From Paenibacillus antibioticophila (GTDB taxonomy: Bacteria; Bacillota; Bacilli; Paenibacillales; Paenibacillaceae), in contig NZ_HG005142.1 in NCBI RefSeq assembly GCF_000455265.1, positions 338,458 through 402,457 on the forward strand: a stretch of DNA of 64,000 nt, written 5' to 3'. The notes beneath the pieces were generated by a model. It saw nothing but the letters and a program-made list of their open reading frames with translations, was not told the DNA's origin and ran no database searches. Below are positions 1 through 8,202 of this stretch, piece by piece. Positions within the stretch are counted from its first letter, which is position 1, and each line of letters opens with the position of its first letter. The position numbers and the translations under genes are program-made.

Positions 1-124
1 GCTTGTATAAGGACGGAGCTTTAATCCCGACAGCTTTGGCAATTTCACTGACACTCACGGCGTCATATCCCTTTTCTGCTAAAAGTGTTAGCGCCGAGTA
101 AATGATTCGTTGCTTTGTTGTCAT
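1..124 (-). CDS. TetR-family transcriptional regulator, N-terminal part only
   Basis: The minus strand opens with ATG at 122-124 and reads about 41 codons to the window edge. The translation is a TetR/AcrR DNA-binding domain: an opening helix ([18 protein letters not shown]) followed by the helix-turn-helix '[19 protein letters not shown]'. The ligand-binding domain lies outside the window. It sits about 95 bp downstream of the quinone reductase gene, on the same strand, with a GCTAATG-rich dyad (about 148-187) just upstream that may be its operator (ATTAGCCTTATTGTAAGCTAAT-like half sites). Family call is secure from the HTH; target unknown. Confidence 0.85.
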   Translation of the reverse strand, partial: MTTKQRIIYSALTLLAEKGYDAVSVSEIAKAVGIKAPSLYK

Positions 125-218
125 CAAAACCAATCCATTCCTTGGCTAATGTTCATTAGCCTTATTGTAAGCTAATGGTTATTAGCTTGCAATAGATTTC
201 CTCATTTGTTCGAAATCC

Positions 219-797
219 TCAAACCTGCTTGTTATAATTCAAACCTAAGCGGTAAGCTTGGTTCAGCAGCAACTCGTAATGACTAGGATTTGAATCCAGA
301 GTCTCATATAAGAATTCAACCTTAGAGTTGGATACACCGCAATAATCCGCAATGCCCACATTCAGCAGATGAGTAATCATTTCGTCGTAGCTGCGCTTTT
401 TCATCTGTTCTTTCGAAACGCCCGCCAGACCCATCCACAAGACATGCTGATGATGAAGGTGGTTTAAACCATACGCAAACCCATTATTCCATACACGGTC
501 AATATAGCCCTTTAACATAGCCGGCAGATGCCACCACCAAACTGGAAAAATAAATGCCAGAGCATCATGCTCCTTCATCCGTTTTATTTCCAGCTCTACT
601 TCAGGAGAAAAGGTCTGCTCCGAAGCGGACCAATTGGGTTCATCCGCTCCTTCCAAGACAGGATCAAACCCAATCCCGTGCAAATCCAATATCTCATAAT
701 TGTGGCCAGCCTCGGCGAGGCCTTGTACGAAACGATCGGCCACCTTAAAGGTAAGGGAATCTTTTCTCGGGTGAGAAACAACGGTTAATACTTTCAT
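219..797 (-). CDS. NAD(P)H dehydrogenase (quinone), flavodoxin-like fold
   Basis: A 192-residue flavoprotein of the KefF/MdaB/NQO type (Flavodoxin_2 fold), expected to reduce quinones or other electrophiles by two electrons using NAD(P)H and FMN/FAD in the cytosol. The N-terminal strand and phosphate loop 'VVSHPRKDSLT' (about residues 6-16), the central 'FPVWWWHLPAMLKGYIDRV' flavin/substrate loop (about 84-102) and the following 'GFAYG' are classic for the family. Length is normal. It is divergent from the HxlR gene at 1003, a common pairing in which HxlR senses electrophile or quinone stress and controls the reductase. Specific substrate cannot be read from sequence. Confidence 0.9.
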   Translation of the reverse strand: MKVLTVVSHPRKDSLTFKVADRFVQGLAEAGHNYEILDLHGIGFDPVLEGADEPNWSASEQTFSPEVELEIKRMKEHDALAFIFPVWWWHLPAMLKGYIDRVWNNGFAYGLNHLHHQHVLWMGLAGVSKEQMKKRSYDEMITHLLNVGIADYCGVSNSKVEFLYETLDSNPSHYELLLNQAYRLGLNYNKQV

Positions 798-1002
798 CTT
801 GCATCTTCACTACCTTTCTCCAGCAGCTGATTTCTAGCCATGATCAATGGCTGATGCTATTATAATCAGTAGGAAAATGATCCGGAAGTACGCACTTTTA
901 GGTTCTATAGGATGACACAGGTACCTTAGGAACATGGAAGTACCCAAGCCTGTTCCCTGGAAACTGACTCGAACAGCAGTGTGAAGTGAAGGAGGATTGT
1001 AA

Positions 1003-1407
1003 ATGACTGAACAGATGAAGAATAGCATTCGGAAGAAATATCAAGTTGGCGTGGAGGCGGCTTTAGAGGTAATGGGGGGCAAATGGAAGCCCTTGATTAT
1101 CTACCATCTGATGACGGGGAGAAAACGAACGTCCGAGCTTCGCCGGCTAATTCCGGGCATTACTCAAAAAATGCTGACCACTCAGCTCAGAGGCCTGGAA
1201 AAGGATAAGATCATCACACGGATGGTTTATAATGAGGTGCCTCCAAAAGTAGAGTATGATTTGACATCCTACGGCTGGGGATTAAAGCCCGCACTTGACC
1301 ATCTATGCTATTGGGGAGAGGATCACCTGGAAAAAATTTATGGCGATAAGTCCAAGGTTCTGGAAGAATTTCGTAACTTACCGGAAATGCCGAACTCTAC
1401 TCAATGA
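1003..1407 (+). CDS. HxlR-family transcriptional regulator
   Basis: A 134-residue winged-helix protein with the HxlR hallmark 'LEVMGGKWKPLIIYHL' (about residues 22-37) followed by 'LRRLIPGITQKMLTTQLRGLEKD', the DNA-recognition region. The ATG at 1003 is preceded by GGAGG (about 990-994). HxlR proteins (for example YodB, HypR) are redox or electrophile sensors acting on divergent oxidoreductase genes, and here the divergent neighbour is the quinone reductase at 219-797. No cysteine is present in the N-terminal tail; a single Cys lies in 'DHLCYWGED' late in the protein, so a YodB-like N-terminal Cys switch is not visible. Function as regulator of the neighbour is inference. Confidence 0.9.
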   Translation: MTEQMKNSIRKKYQVGVEAALEVMGGKWKPLIIYHLMTGRKRTSELRRLIPGITQKMLTTQLRGLEKDKIITRMVYNEVPPKVEYDLTSYGWGLKPALDHLCYWGEDHLEKIYGDKSKVLEEFRNLPEMPNSTQ

Positions 1408-1536
1408 TCTGGACATAGGGATAGTAATTAAAGGTATGGTGTAAGCACCAACGTAGACCGCACAACCCAACAAGATAGCCGTGAATGCCATGGCCGTAAA
1501 AGTCACGATTTTTGTTTTTGGATCTATTGAATTCAA
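1408..1536 (-). pseudogene. Possible remnant of a membrane-protein gene
   Basis: Downstream of the ABC permease the minus strand stays open from a TTG at 1534-1536 into the end of the HxlR gene and encodes a clean hydrophobic stretch ('FTAMAFTAILLGCAVYVGAY') typical of a transmembrane helix with a short hydrophilic lead (NSIDPKTKIV). There is no ribosome binding site and the frame ends inside the convergent HxlR gene, so this is more likely a decayed fragment than a gene. Family not recognised. Confidence 0.25.
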
Positions 1537-1543
1537 CCGAAAT

Positions 1544-2686
1544 TTACGCTTTGGACAGCTTGCGCTTCTGATATAGAACTAATCCTGCAAAAAAATAGAT
1601 CAGTGTGAGCACAACCATCATGAAAACCTCAAATCGGATCTCGTAGAAGCCGGCTCCGTAATTCAATATTTTATTAAAGGCATTCACCGTATGCGTAAGC
1701 GGCAAAATGTCCGTCAGCCCCAACGGATGCCCAAGGATCGAGAGCATATTCAACTTCGGCAGTGGGAACATCGCGCCTGAAAAGAACATGAGGATAAAAA
1801 ATGGAAAACAGCCCACGGTTAACACATCAAAAACCGTATTCAGGAAGCTTGCCACTACCAGACTCACGGACACCATCGAAAGGCTGGAAATGATGCCAAT
1901 CAGAAGAACAGGCCCGAAATTCCCTGCCGGACTGTAGCCCAACCCCAATGCAGTCCAATAAGAAAGAACAAGCGCTCCTACAGCGATAACGGCTTGCACC
2001 ATACCAATAGCCGTAAGGAAATGAACGGCTCCAAGACGGCTTAGCTTTAGCCGGATCAGTGTTTTTTTATCGTTCTCCTTCACAATGGACGCGGATGCGG
2101 TAAACAAGATCATTAAGATGGCCAAAGCCAGCAACCCCGGAACATAACCGTCAAACTCATTTAAGGGAAGTTGTTTCTCCAAAAAGGTTTCGGTTATCAA
2201 AGCAGGAAGTGTAATTTGGACGGCCGCGATCCCTTGTTTATTCACCTCATCAGCGGCCATGACTGCCGCAACGGGATATCGCAGATTATTCATGCTCCCG
2301 TAAAAATGGACTTCCGACGGGACAATCGCTTTCTTTGAGATGGCATCGGCATGGATTTTGGAATAATCGCTAGGAATAACCATTCCAATATCGATTGTTT
2401 TCTCTTTTACTTGCGCCTCCAATTCAGGAAGCTCAGTGATAGGGCTGAAATTGAATATATTCTCGCCATTCTGTCCCTTCTTCTCTTGGATCATTTCAAC
2501 CAGCTCAGTCGCCGGTTTGCCGCCATCGAGATTAAGAACTCCGATATGGTATGTAGTCGGCTCTCCCCCATAAAACAAGTACATGATCAGCAGAAAAAAC
2601 GGAGAAAAAAACAGCACCATCACAAGTACTTTCCAGTCCCGAATATTTTCTTTCCATGACTTTATTGCAGCCGCAATCAGTTTCAT
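1544..2686 (-). CDS. ABC-2 type transporter permease
   Basis: A 380-residue membrane subunit of an ABC exporter. One membrane helix near the N-terminus (about residues 20-40), a long extracytoplasmic segment (about 45-175, the 'YhgE/ABC2_membrane_3' layout), then five helices (about 180-375) ending in a basic cytosolic tail 'YQKRKLSKA'. The start overlaps the stop of the ATPase gene by 4 bp (ATGA), showing translational coupling, so the two form one exporter. Substrate is unknown; proximity to a drug-stress gene run suggests a toxic compound. Confidence 0.88.
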   Translation of the reverse strand: MKLIAAAIKSWKENIRDWKVLVMVLFFSPFFLLIMYLFYGGEPTTYHIGVLNLDGGKPATELVEMIQEKKGQNGENIFNFSPITELPELEAQVKEKTIDIGMVIPSDYSKIHADAISKKAIVPSEVHFYGSMNNLRYPVAAVMAADEVNKQGIAAVQITLPALITETFLEKQLPLNEFDGYVPGLLALAILMILFTASASIVKENDKKTLIRLKLSRLGAVHFLTAIGMVQAVIAVGALVLSYWTALGLGYSPAGNFGPVLLIGIISSLSMVSVSLVVASFLNTVFDVLTVGCFPFFILMFFSGAMFPLPKLNMLSILGHPLGLTDILPLTHTVNAFNKILNYGAGFYEIRFEVFMMVVLTLIYFFAGLVLYQKRKLSKA

Positions 2687-3633
2687 TCCCGAAGCCCCCT
2701 TCCTGTCATAGAAATAAATGCGTCTTCAAGCGTCCGCTTACGGATCGTCATATCCTCCATCTGGATACGAAATGCTTTTAATGTCTGGTTAACGATTGGA
2801 ATGTGCTCAACCACATGGCTTGCGCCAAGCAATAAAAGACCGTCTACCAGCTTTTTTTCTGTGAATACGGGCGGAAAGGCTTCCAGCAGTTTATCGGTTT
2901 GCCCCGCGGGTATTCCGCTGAGTCTGACCTGTAAAATATCTCCCTTGCCTGATTTTTCTTTAAGTCTTTCAGGCGTGTCGATCTGGAGTATTTTCCCATG
3001 GTCAATGATAGCTACTCGATTGGACAGTCTATCGGCTTCATCCATGTCATGCGTCGTAAGAAGTACGCTTTTCTGTTGGGCCGCCAGTTGTCTGATAAAG
3101 TCTCGCACAAGAACACGGCTCTGCGGATCGAGCCCGGCCTGAGGTTCATCCAGAATGATCAGATCCGGATCATGGACAAGCGCAAGCGCGATATTCAGCC
3201 TTCTTTGCATGCCTCCGGAAAGAGTCCCGGCAAGCTTATTCTTTTTATCTGTAAGTCCAAGGGCTTCCAGCAGGCACCCTGCCCTTTTGCCGGCCTCTTT
3301 TGGAGCTAATCCATAGGACATCCCGGCAAATTTCAACTGTTCAGAACAGGTCAGTTTCTCCCAGATCACAATGTCCTGGGGACATAATCCGATCATCCCT
3401 TTAACCTGACGATAGTGTGCCGATATCGAGATTCCACCATAAGCCACGTTTCCGGCATCCGCTTTCAACAGTCCGCACAGCATACTGATCGTCGTCGTTT
3501 TGCCGGCGCCATTTGGGCCAAGCAATCCGAAGACCTCTCCTCTAAATACCGAAAAGCTTACCTGATCCACGACCCGTGTGCTTCCGTAGGATTTGCTTAA
3601 TCCGTCCACAGAAAGAAATATTTCCTTCTCCAT
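2683..3633 (-). CDS. ABC transporter ATP-binding protein
   Basis: A 316-residue exporter ATPase. Walker A 'GPNGAGKTT' (about 39-47), Q-loop 'CPQD', signature 'LSGGMQRR' (about 139-146), Walker B 'LIILDEP' (about 159-165) and H-loop 'LTTHD' are all intact. The C-terminal extension after residue 225 resembles DrrA/NatA-type ATPases. It is coupled by a 4-bp overlap to the permease at 1544-2686 and follows the DUF3788 gene by 52 bp on the same strand, so it probably belongs to a long minus-strand transcript. Confidence 0.92.
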   Translation of the reverse strand: MEKEIFLSVDGLSKSYGSTRVVDQVSFSVFRGEVFGLLGPNGAGKTTTISMLCGLLKADAGNVAYGGISISAHYRQVKGMIGLCPQDIVIWEKLTCSEQLKFAGMSYGLAPKEAGKRAGCLLEALGLTDKKNKLAGTLSGGMQRRLNIALALVHDPDLIILDEPQAGLDPQSRVLVRDFIRQLAAQQKSVLLTTHDMDEADRLSNRVAIIDHGKILQIDTPERLKEKSGKGDILQVRLSGIPAGQTDKLLEAFPPVFTEKKLVDGLLLLGASHVVEHIPIVNQTLKAFRIQMEDMTIRKRTLEDAFISMTGRGLRE

Positions 3634-3685
3634 GCTCTCTCCCCTTTTAAGGATGGTCCCGTACCTAACCTGCTACAGATTCAAA

Positions 3686-4105
3686 TCACTTGTACTTTTT
3701 GTTGGGCTTCCGTTTGATTTGTAGCAGCTTTTCCATATCAGGAAATAAAGAAGTGCTGGTCAGCTCAAACATCATCCATTTGCCATCATGGTAGGTGGTA
3801 GACTCGTCGTAAACTCGTTGCACTTCTGGTGAATAATTATTTCTATCAGCCTCAAATTTGGCCCTCTCATCCTTACCGAAAATAATCATAAAGCCGAACA
3901 CATTCTCTTTTGCGTACAAGGCACACAAAGATTTGCCGCCCCTGCGATACTTATACTCGTAGGTCCATCTCTTCCCGCCGCTGTTCCAGAGACGTTCCAT
4001 ATCGTATTTTGATTCTATTAGGTTGGTTAGCTGTACCCATACATCGAGTAACGGTTGCCCAAGCAAACCTATCATTTCCTCTTGGGTTGGTATTTTTTCA
4101 AGCAT
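3686..4105 (-). CDS. DUF3788-family protein
   Basis: A 139-residue soluble protein matching the DUF3788 pattern: N-terminal 'PTQEEMIGLLG', central 'GGKRWTYEYKYRRGGKSLCALYAKE' core split by aromatic residues, and a C-terminal basic tail 'KRKPNKKYK'. Proteins of this family are small, single-domain and of unknown biochemical role. It is separated by 41 bp from the upstream DinB-like gene and by 52 bp from the downstream ABC ATPase, all on the minus strand, consistent with one operon. No membrane helix or signal peptide. Confidence 0.75.
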   Translation of the reverse strand: MLEKIPTQEEMIGLLGQPLLDVWVQLTNLIESKYDMERLWNSGGKRWTYEYKYRRGGKSLCALYAKENVFGFMIIFGKDERAKFEADRNNYSPEVQRVYDESTTYHDGKWMMFELTSTSLFPDMEKLLQIKRKPNKKYK

Positions 4106-4146
4106 TACATCACCTCCATCTTGAAGTTTTATTATTTTCTAGATCG

Positions 4147-4593
4147 TCAGCTTTCAATTTGTTTTATATGATGCAGCATGTGACTTAAGTAATCATCAAA
4201 TAACCAGCGTAGGGTAACCCTGCGCTTATCGCTTAAGATACATTGCTTATTGAAATCCAGTTCACTAGCATTTCTCAGGACATTCAGTATTTGTTTGTTG
4301 AGTTGAATCCATAATGCAAGCAAATCTGACTTACTATAATTGTTTTGATAATCATGAATTCTGATCCATTCATTCTGCTTATATCCATCAATACTCACTG
4401 GTTCATCAGTCAAAATGATTCGGACAAATCCGGAATGGTTATTTACCGCCGAGTCACATAAATGTCCTAATATTTCTTGCTTTGACCACTTGTTTGCCGA
4501 AACCTTATTCATAAACTCACGATCTTCAATGCGGTTTATGACCTTTGGTATTTCATTAAGCAGTTTTTCTAATTCCACTATTGAACTCATCAT
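4147..4593 (-). CDS. DinB-like four-helix protein
   Basis: A 148-residue DinB/YfiT-like four-helix-bundle protein. Visible metal-ligand pattern: a histidine in helix 2 ('EILGHLCDSAVNN', about residue 43) and a paired motif near the C-terminus ('HMLHHIKQI', about 138-146). The family includes thiol-S-transferases such as bacillithiol transferase BstA, so a role in detoxification by thiol conjugation is possible but not proven. Its ATG overlaps the stop of the upstream GyrI-like gene by 4 bp (ATGA), indicating coupling. Confidence 0.78.
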   Translation of the reverse strand: MMSSIVELEKLLNEIPKVINRIEDREFMNKVSANKWSKQEILGHLCDSAVNNHSGFVRIILTDEPVSIDGYKQNEWIRIHDYQNNYSKSDLLALWIQLNKQILNVLRNASELDFNKQCILSDKRRVTLRWLFDDYLSHMLHHIKQIES

Positions 4594-5114
4594 TTATCAC
4601 TCTTTCTTAGGTTTGAACGCAGTTTTAATGGTAAGTAGATTTGCTGTTGGGCAACACCAAGCGCCTGATCAAAAGCACCGCCAGGGTTTGGCATATTGCA
4701 CATTCCACTTTTAGGAAAGTCGCCATATTCAAAAACGTCGCTGTTTTTTATCCAGTTCATCATCTCATTCACGGTGTCGTTCAGGTCATCCTTGTTGTTT
4801 TCATCCCCTGTGGCAACTAGGAACATCCCACCCGGAAATTCAATGATTTCGTAAGGAACTACGTCCGCTTGAGTAACATCATCCTTTATTGCTGATATCA
4901 AAATATTTAGCCCATATCCCCATGTTTCTTTATCGCCCTCATGCCATAAAAAGTCTGCAGGTTCATAGATATGCTCTTGTACCAGATGGCGGTGAGACTC
5001 TAACCATTCGCTAAAGCCGTCTTTGCCAAACAACTCGTCAAATGTTTTCAAGCCTGAGGAAACCGCACGGAATTTCCTGATTTCAATGCCTCGCATATTT
5101 TGAAGCTTACTCAT
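4590..5114 (-). CDS. GyrI-like effector-binding domain protein
   Basis: I place the start at the ATG at 5114 (reading MSKLQNMRGIEI), preceded by a GGGGGG ribosome binding site; an upstream TTG/other start would run into the previous gene. The 174-residue product looks like the effector-binding domain (AraC_E_bind/GyrI-like) that usually follows an HTH: 'YGLNIL' in the middle and the terminal 'QQQIYLPLK' strand typical of this fold. No DNA-binding part is present, so it may act as a drug-binding stand-alone protein. It is coupled to the DinB-like gene downstream. Confidence 0.7.
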   Translation of the reverse strand: MSKLQNMRGIEIRKFRAVSSGLKTFDELFGKDGFSEWLESHRHLVQEHIYEPADFLWHEGDKETWGYGLNILISAIKDDVTQADVVPYEIIEFPGGMFLVATGDENNKDDLNDTVNEMMNWIKNSDVFEYGDFPKSGMCNMPNPGGAFDQALGVAQQQIYLPLKLRSNLRKSDK

Positions 5115-5170
5115 AATAATAATTCCCCCCGATTGCTTGTTTCGCCCGATAGTGGAACCGCAGCTCCTTG

Positions 5171-5584
5171 TTACGGAGCGGGGCAAATAATTTTGGCCGC
5201 AAACAAAGCTTCAAATGTATTGGCCGCCCCTCCATGCTCCACAATTTTTCCGTTTAGTACCTTGTCAATATTGACTCCGGTAATACACAACTTCTTGCCA
5301 GAAGGTTTCATGCCGAGCCACTCGCCTTGATGTGTTCCTTCCATTATAAATTCAGAAATGACGTAATCACCGTCACAATATTGAGCCGTAATGAGCATTT
5401 TTAAATCAGGATAGGTCTGCCTTACTTCAATCATGTGTTGCTTCATGCCCTCTATCCCAACCGGAATGATTTTGTCCCCTGTTCTAATCGCACACTGGTC
5501 TGATACATAATGAGGAACTTCATCCATTAAATGCTCAGATAGAATCGACTCATAAAAAAACCTTACTTTTTCCACATGGTTCAT
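5171..5584 (-). CDS. SnoaL-like / ester cyclase-family protein
   Basis: Start chosen at ATG 5584 (MNHVEKVRFFYES), which has GAAAGGAG at the right distance; a longer frame to 5692 lies inside the upstream permease gene. The 137-residue product fits the NTF2-like SnoaL/ester-cyclase family: an N-terminal helix, 'DEVPHYVSDQCAIR', 'GIEGMKQHM', and the characteristic 'GTHQGEWLGMKPSGK' strand before 'GVNIDKVLNGKIVEH'. Such proteins bind small hydrophobic molecules or isomerise/cyclise them. It follows the permease at 5605 by 20 bp. Confidence 0.82.
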   Translation of the reverse strand: MNHVEKVRFFYESILSEHLMDEVPHYVSDQCAIRTGDKIIPVGIEGMKQHMIEVRQTYPDLKMLITAQYCDGDYVISEFIMEGTHQGEWLGMKPSGKKLCITGVNIDKVLNGKIVEHGGAANTFEALFAAKIICPAP

Positions 5585-5604
5585 ATTAGTTGCTCCTTTC
5601 ACAT

Positions 5605-6339
5605 TCATTTCCGCTGAGTAAGGACAGCTATACCAAAAGCGGCTATGCCCAGAATGAAGATAAGCCCTCCGGTAGCAAGCAGTTGAAACCAATCCGTCGT
5701 TGTGGTCTGCATCAGCATTCTAAGGCTATTGATGACATGGGTGAACGGGTTGAGCATGGCTGCGATCCGGAAGCCGCCCTCAAGCTGTTCGTAAGGTATC
5801 AAAGCGGAACTGACAAAAAATAAAGGCAATGTAACCGTATTGATAAGCGCAATAAAGGAATTTTCATCTGGCAGGATAAAACTGATCGTGTAAGAAACAG
5901 CCGACACAAACGCTATGGTTAAAAACAATAAGGCGGCCATAAGGAGCATTCCGCTTATACCTGACGCAATCCGTACAGACATTGCAAAAGCTATACTTGC
6001 CATAATGATGATTTGGATAAAGGACAGGACTGCCGCATCTAAAATGTGAGCCAGTATAATGGAGCTTCTCTTCACAGGGGATATCATCATCCGGTAAAAG
6101 CTGCCTCCGGTTTTTAAAGAATAGTTGGCAATGCCGCTCACGCCGGAGCCTGACAACACCCCCATAACCAGAATGCCGGGCAGGATAAAAGAGGTGTAAT
6201 GTTCTTCCGCGCGATTGTGGCTAAACATGGTGCTGAACAATAGAAGCCATATCAGCGGTTGGACCAAAGTCATGATAATGGTTACCGGATTCTGAAAGCG
6301 CCATTTAACGCTTCGCCAAACGAGATTATACACTTGCAT
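5605..6339 (-). CDS. ABC-2 type transporter permease (DrrB-like)
   Basis: A 244-residue ABC-2 membrane protein with six predicted helices: one at about 20-38, then a short loop and five more between about 50 and 240. It matches the DrrB/NodJ layout, including the short cytosolic N-terminus 'MQVYNLVWRSVKWRF'. Its start overlaps the end of the ATPase gene (6326-7288) by 14 bp, so the two make one exporter. Such exporters usually expel antibiotics or other amphiphiles; substrate here unknown. Confidence 0.9.
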   Translation of the reverse strand: MQVYNLVWRSVKWRFQNPVTIIMTLVQPLIWLLLFSTMFSHNRAEEHYTSFILPGILVMGVLSGSGVSGIANYSLKTGGSFYRMMISPVKRSSIILAHILDAAVLSFIQIIIMASIAFAMSVRIASGISGMLLMAALLFLTIAFVSAVSYTISFILPDENSFIALINTVTLPLFFVSSALIPYEQLEGGFRIAAMLNPFTHVINSLRMLMQTTTTDWFQLLATGGLIFILGIAAFGIAVLTQRK

Positions 6340-7288
6340 TCAGCTCCCCCTCTTTCTCTGCCTGCGTAAGAGACAGAAAAATATCGTCGAGACTGGGCGT
6401 GACCACTCCAATCGCGGAATAGGGAGTCTCCTGGTCCATTAAAAACCGGTTCAGAACGGGAAAATCCTCTTTTGCATTATGCGTATTTGCGTACAGGATG
6501 TTTTTCTCTTGTCGCACTCCTTCGATAAACGGCAGAGCGGAAAGACTCGCTGCCCATGCCTGAGGTTCTGCAGAAGCATCCAGTTCAATCCGGATGATAT
6601 TTTTATGAGTATGCTGCCGCAAATGCTGAGGCGTATCCTGTACCAGCTCATGTCCGTCTTTTATAATGCATACTTTGTCAGTAAGCATGTCTGCTTCTTC
6701 CAGGTAATGGGTTGTCAAAAAAACGGTTGTGCCGAATTCCGTTTTGATTTGCTTAACCGTCTCCCAGAGCGCTTTCCGCGATTCAATATCCATGCCTACC
6801 GTTGGTTCATCCAGAAATAAAATTTTGGGATAGGAAATCATACTCATGGCGATATCCAGACGCCGTTTGATGCCGCCGGAAAAGGCGGTCAGCTTATGCT
6901 TTTCATATTCCTTTAAGCCAAATGCAGCAATCAGAGCCTCCATACGCCTGTTAGCCGTCCTTCGATCCAGTCCATGCAGCCGGCTCTGAAACAGCATGTT
7001 CTCCCTTAGGGACAAGTGATCGTCGATGGATACGTTTTGAGCGACACAGGCAATAAGGGCCCGAACGGCATTGGGTTCCGTCTGTACATCATGACCTAAG
7101 ACAGATACTTGACCGCTGGTAGGCTTTAAAAACGTAGTCAAAATATGAATGAATGTTGACTTCCCCGCTCCGTTTGGACCCAACAAAGAGAATATTTCCC
7201 CTGTTAAAACGGAAATGCTCAACTGATCCAGCGCCTTTTTACCATTTGCATGAACTTTTGATAATTGATTAACTGATATGGCTTCCAA
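6326..7288 (-). CDS. ABC transporter ATP-binding protein (DrrA-like)
   Basis: A 320-residue DrrA-type ATPase: Walker A 'GPNGAGKST' (about 38-46), signature 'FSGGIKRR' (about 138-145; the usual L is F and the Q is K), Walker B 'ILFLDEP' and H-loop 'LTTHYLEEAD'. A C-terminal accessory domain (about 220-320) is typical of daunorubicin-resistance ATPases. The gene is directly downstream of a MerR regulator and has its own MerR-type promoter (7318-7348), so drug-inducible expression is likely. Confidence 0.92.
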   Translation of the reverse strand: MEAISVNQLSKVHANGKKALDQLSISVLTGEIFSLLGPNGAGKSTFIHILTTFLKPTSGQVSVLGHDVQTEPNAVRALIACVAQNVSIDDHLSLRENMLFQSRLHGLDRRTANRRMEALIAAFGLKEYEKHKLTAFSGGIKRRLDIAMSMISYPKILFLDEPTVGMDIESRKALWETVKQIKTEFGTTVFLTTHYLEEADMLTDKVCIIKDGHELVQDTPQHLRQHTHKNIIRIELDASAEPQAWAASLSALPFIEGVRQEKNILYANTHNAKEDFPVLNRFLMDQETPYSAIGVVTPSLDDIFLSLTQAEKEGELNASV

Positions 7289-7317
7289 TATTTATCCCTC
7301 CCTGGCTCTTTGTGTTA

Positions 7318-7348
7318 AGCGTAAAGTATCGCACTGTGCCAGAGTCAA
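7318..7348 (-). promoter_or_regulatory. MerR-type promoter with 19-bp spacer for the ABC exporter
   Basis: On the minus strand a -35 TTGACT (7343-7348) is separated by exactly 19 bp from a weak -10 TACGCT (7318-7323). A 19-bp spacer is the hallmark of promoters that MerR proteins untwist on activation. It lies just after the MerR gene (7365-8183) and 30 bp before the ATPase start. The dyad in the spacer is weak, so the call is moderate. Confidence 0.5.
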
Positions 7349-7364
7349 GCAGGAATAAATGAGG

Positions 7365-8183
7365 TTATATACTTCTAATGGGAAAGCATACTTCGGTAAT
7401 CATATTGTCCGAGTCTGATTCCGTTTCAGGGGAAACATGATAAATGTTGAAGATCGGGCCATTCATCTCGTAAGCATTTTCGGAAATCCAGTTTGCGATG
7501 GCTTCAATTGCTTCTTCAAGCTGATAATAACCGCCCTTGTAGGTCAATGCAGCAGCGATCGTCGCAGGTTCGCTTTTACATCTTACGGTGTCTGTGCTTC
7601 TATAGGTTCCAATGACAGCCCGCTGAACTTCCACATCTATTTCCTGTTCAACATACCCTTCACTATGAAAAATGGCTATGTTATAACCTGGATTGGCAAG
7701 CTGAATGTTTTGTTCCTCAATCGCCTCTGATAGCTTCTCCCACAGCAGTCCCTCCTGATTGTAGGCGGCAATTGTACTACGGTAGCTGATTACGCTTCTT
7801 TCGGGAAGCTTTTTAATCGCAATGTTAAACCTCGAAAGAGAGGAGCCTTGATCAAGCCCCTTAATGGTTGTTTGAAGCAAGCGTAATTGTTGTTGCATCG
7901 CCTCTATTTCTTCTTGCTTTTGAGCGGCCTGGATCGTTAAATAGCGCCTCAGGCTCTCTTCATTGTTATATTCTGCGAATATTTTCTTGATCAGAGACAA
8001 ACCAAGGCCCATATCTATTAACGCCTGAATACGGTTGGCGACAGGAAGCTGCTCTTTGTTGTAATAACGATAGCCTGTGCCTTCGTCAATATGCGCCGGA
8101 ATGAGTAACCCGATCTCATCATAGTGCCGAAGCCTGTAAATGCTTATTTTAGATAGGGCAGAAAAATCTCCGATTTTAAGCAG
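7365..8183 (-). CDS. MerR-family regulator with GyrI-like effector domain, probable CTG start
   Basis: The MerR HTH begins 'LKIGDFSALSKISIYRLRHYDEIGLL', a stretch that in homologues starts with M-L-K-I-G-D-F. The only ATG in frame (8241-8243) lies 20 codons upstream inside the preceding gene, whereas AGGAGG at 8192-8197 sits 8 nt before a CTG at 8181-8183. I therefore propose a CTG start and a 272-residue protein. A coiled-coil linker (about 80-110) is followed by a GyrI-like effector-binding domain (about 115-270), the BmrR/TipA-like layout for multidrug sensing. It precedes the DrrAB-like exporter. Confidence 0.82.
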   Translation of the reverse strand: MLKIGDFSALSKISIYRLRHYDEIGLLIPAHIDEGTGYRYYNKEQLPVANRIQALIDMGLGLSLIKKIFAEYNNEESLRRYLTIQAAQKQEEIEAMQQQLRLLQTTIKGLDQGSSLSRFNIAIKKLPERSVISYRSTIAAYNQEGLLWEKLSEAIEEQNIQLANPGYNIAIFHSEGYVEQEIDVEVQRAVIGTYRSTDTVRCKSEPATIAAALTYKGGYYQLEEAIEAIANWISENAYEMNGPIFNIYHVSPETESDSDNMITEVCFPIRSI

Positions 8184-8202
8184 TTTTTTTACCTCCTCTT
8201 CC

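Noticed and set aside
5585..5692. Longer start of the SnoaL-like gene at 5692
   Set aside because: It lies inside the upstream permease gene and lacks a ribosome binding site; ATG 5584 has GAAAGGAG.
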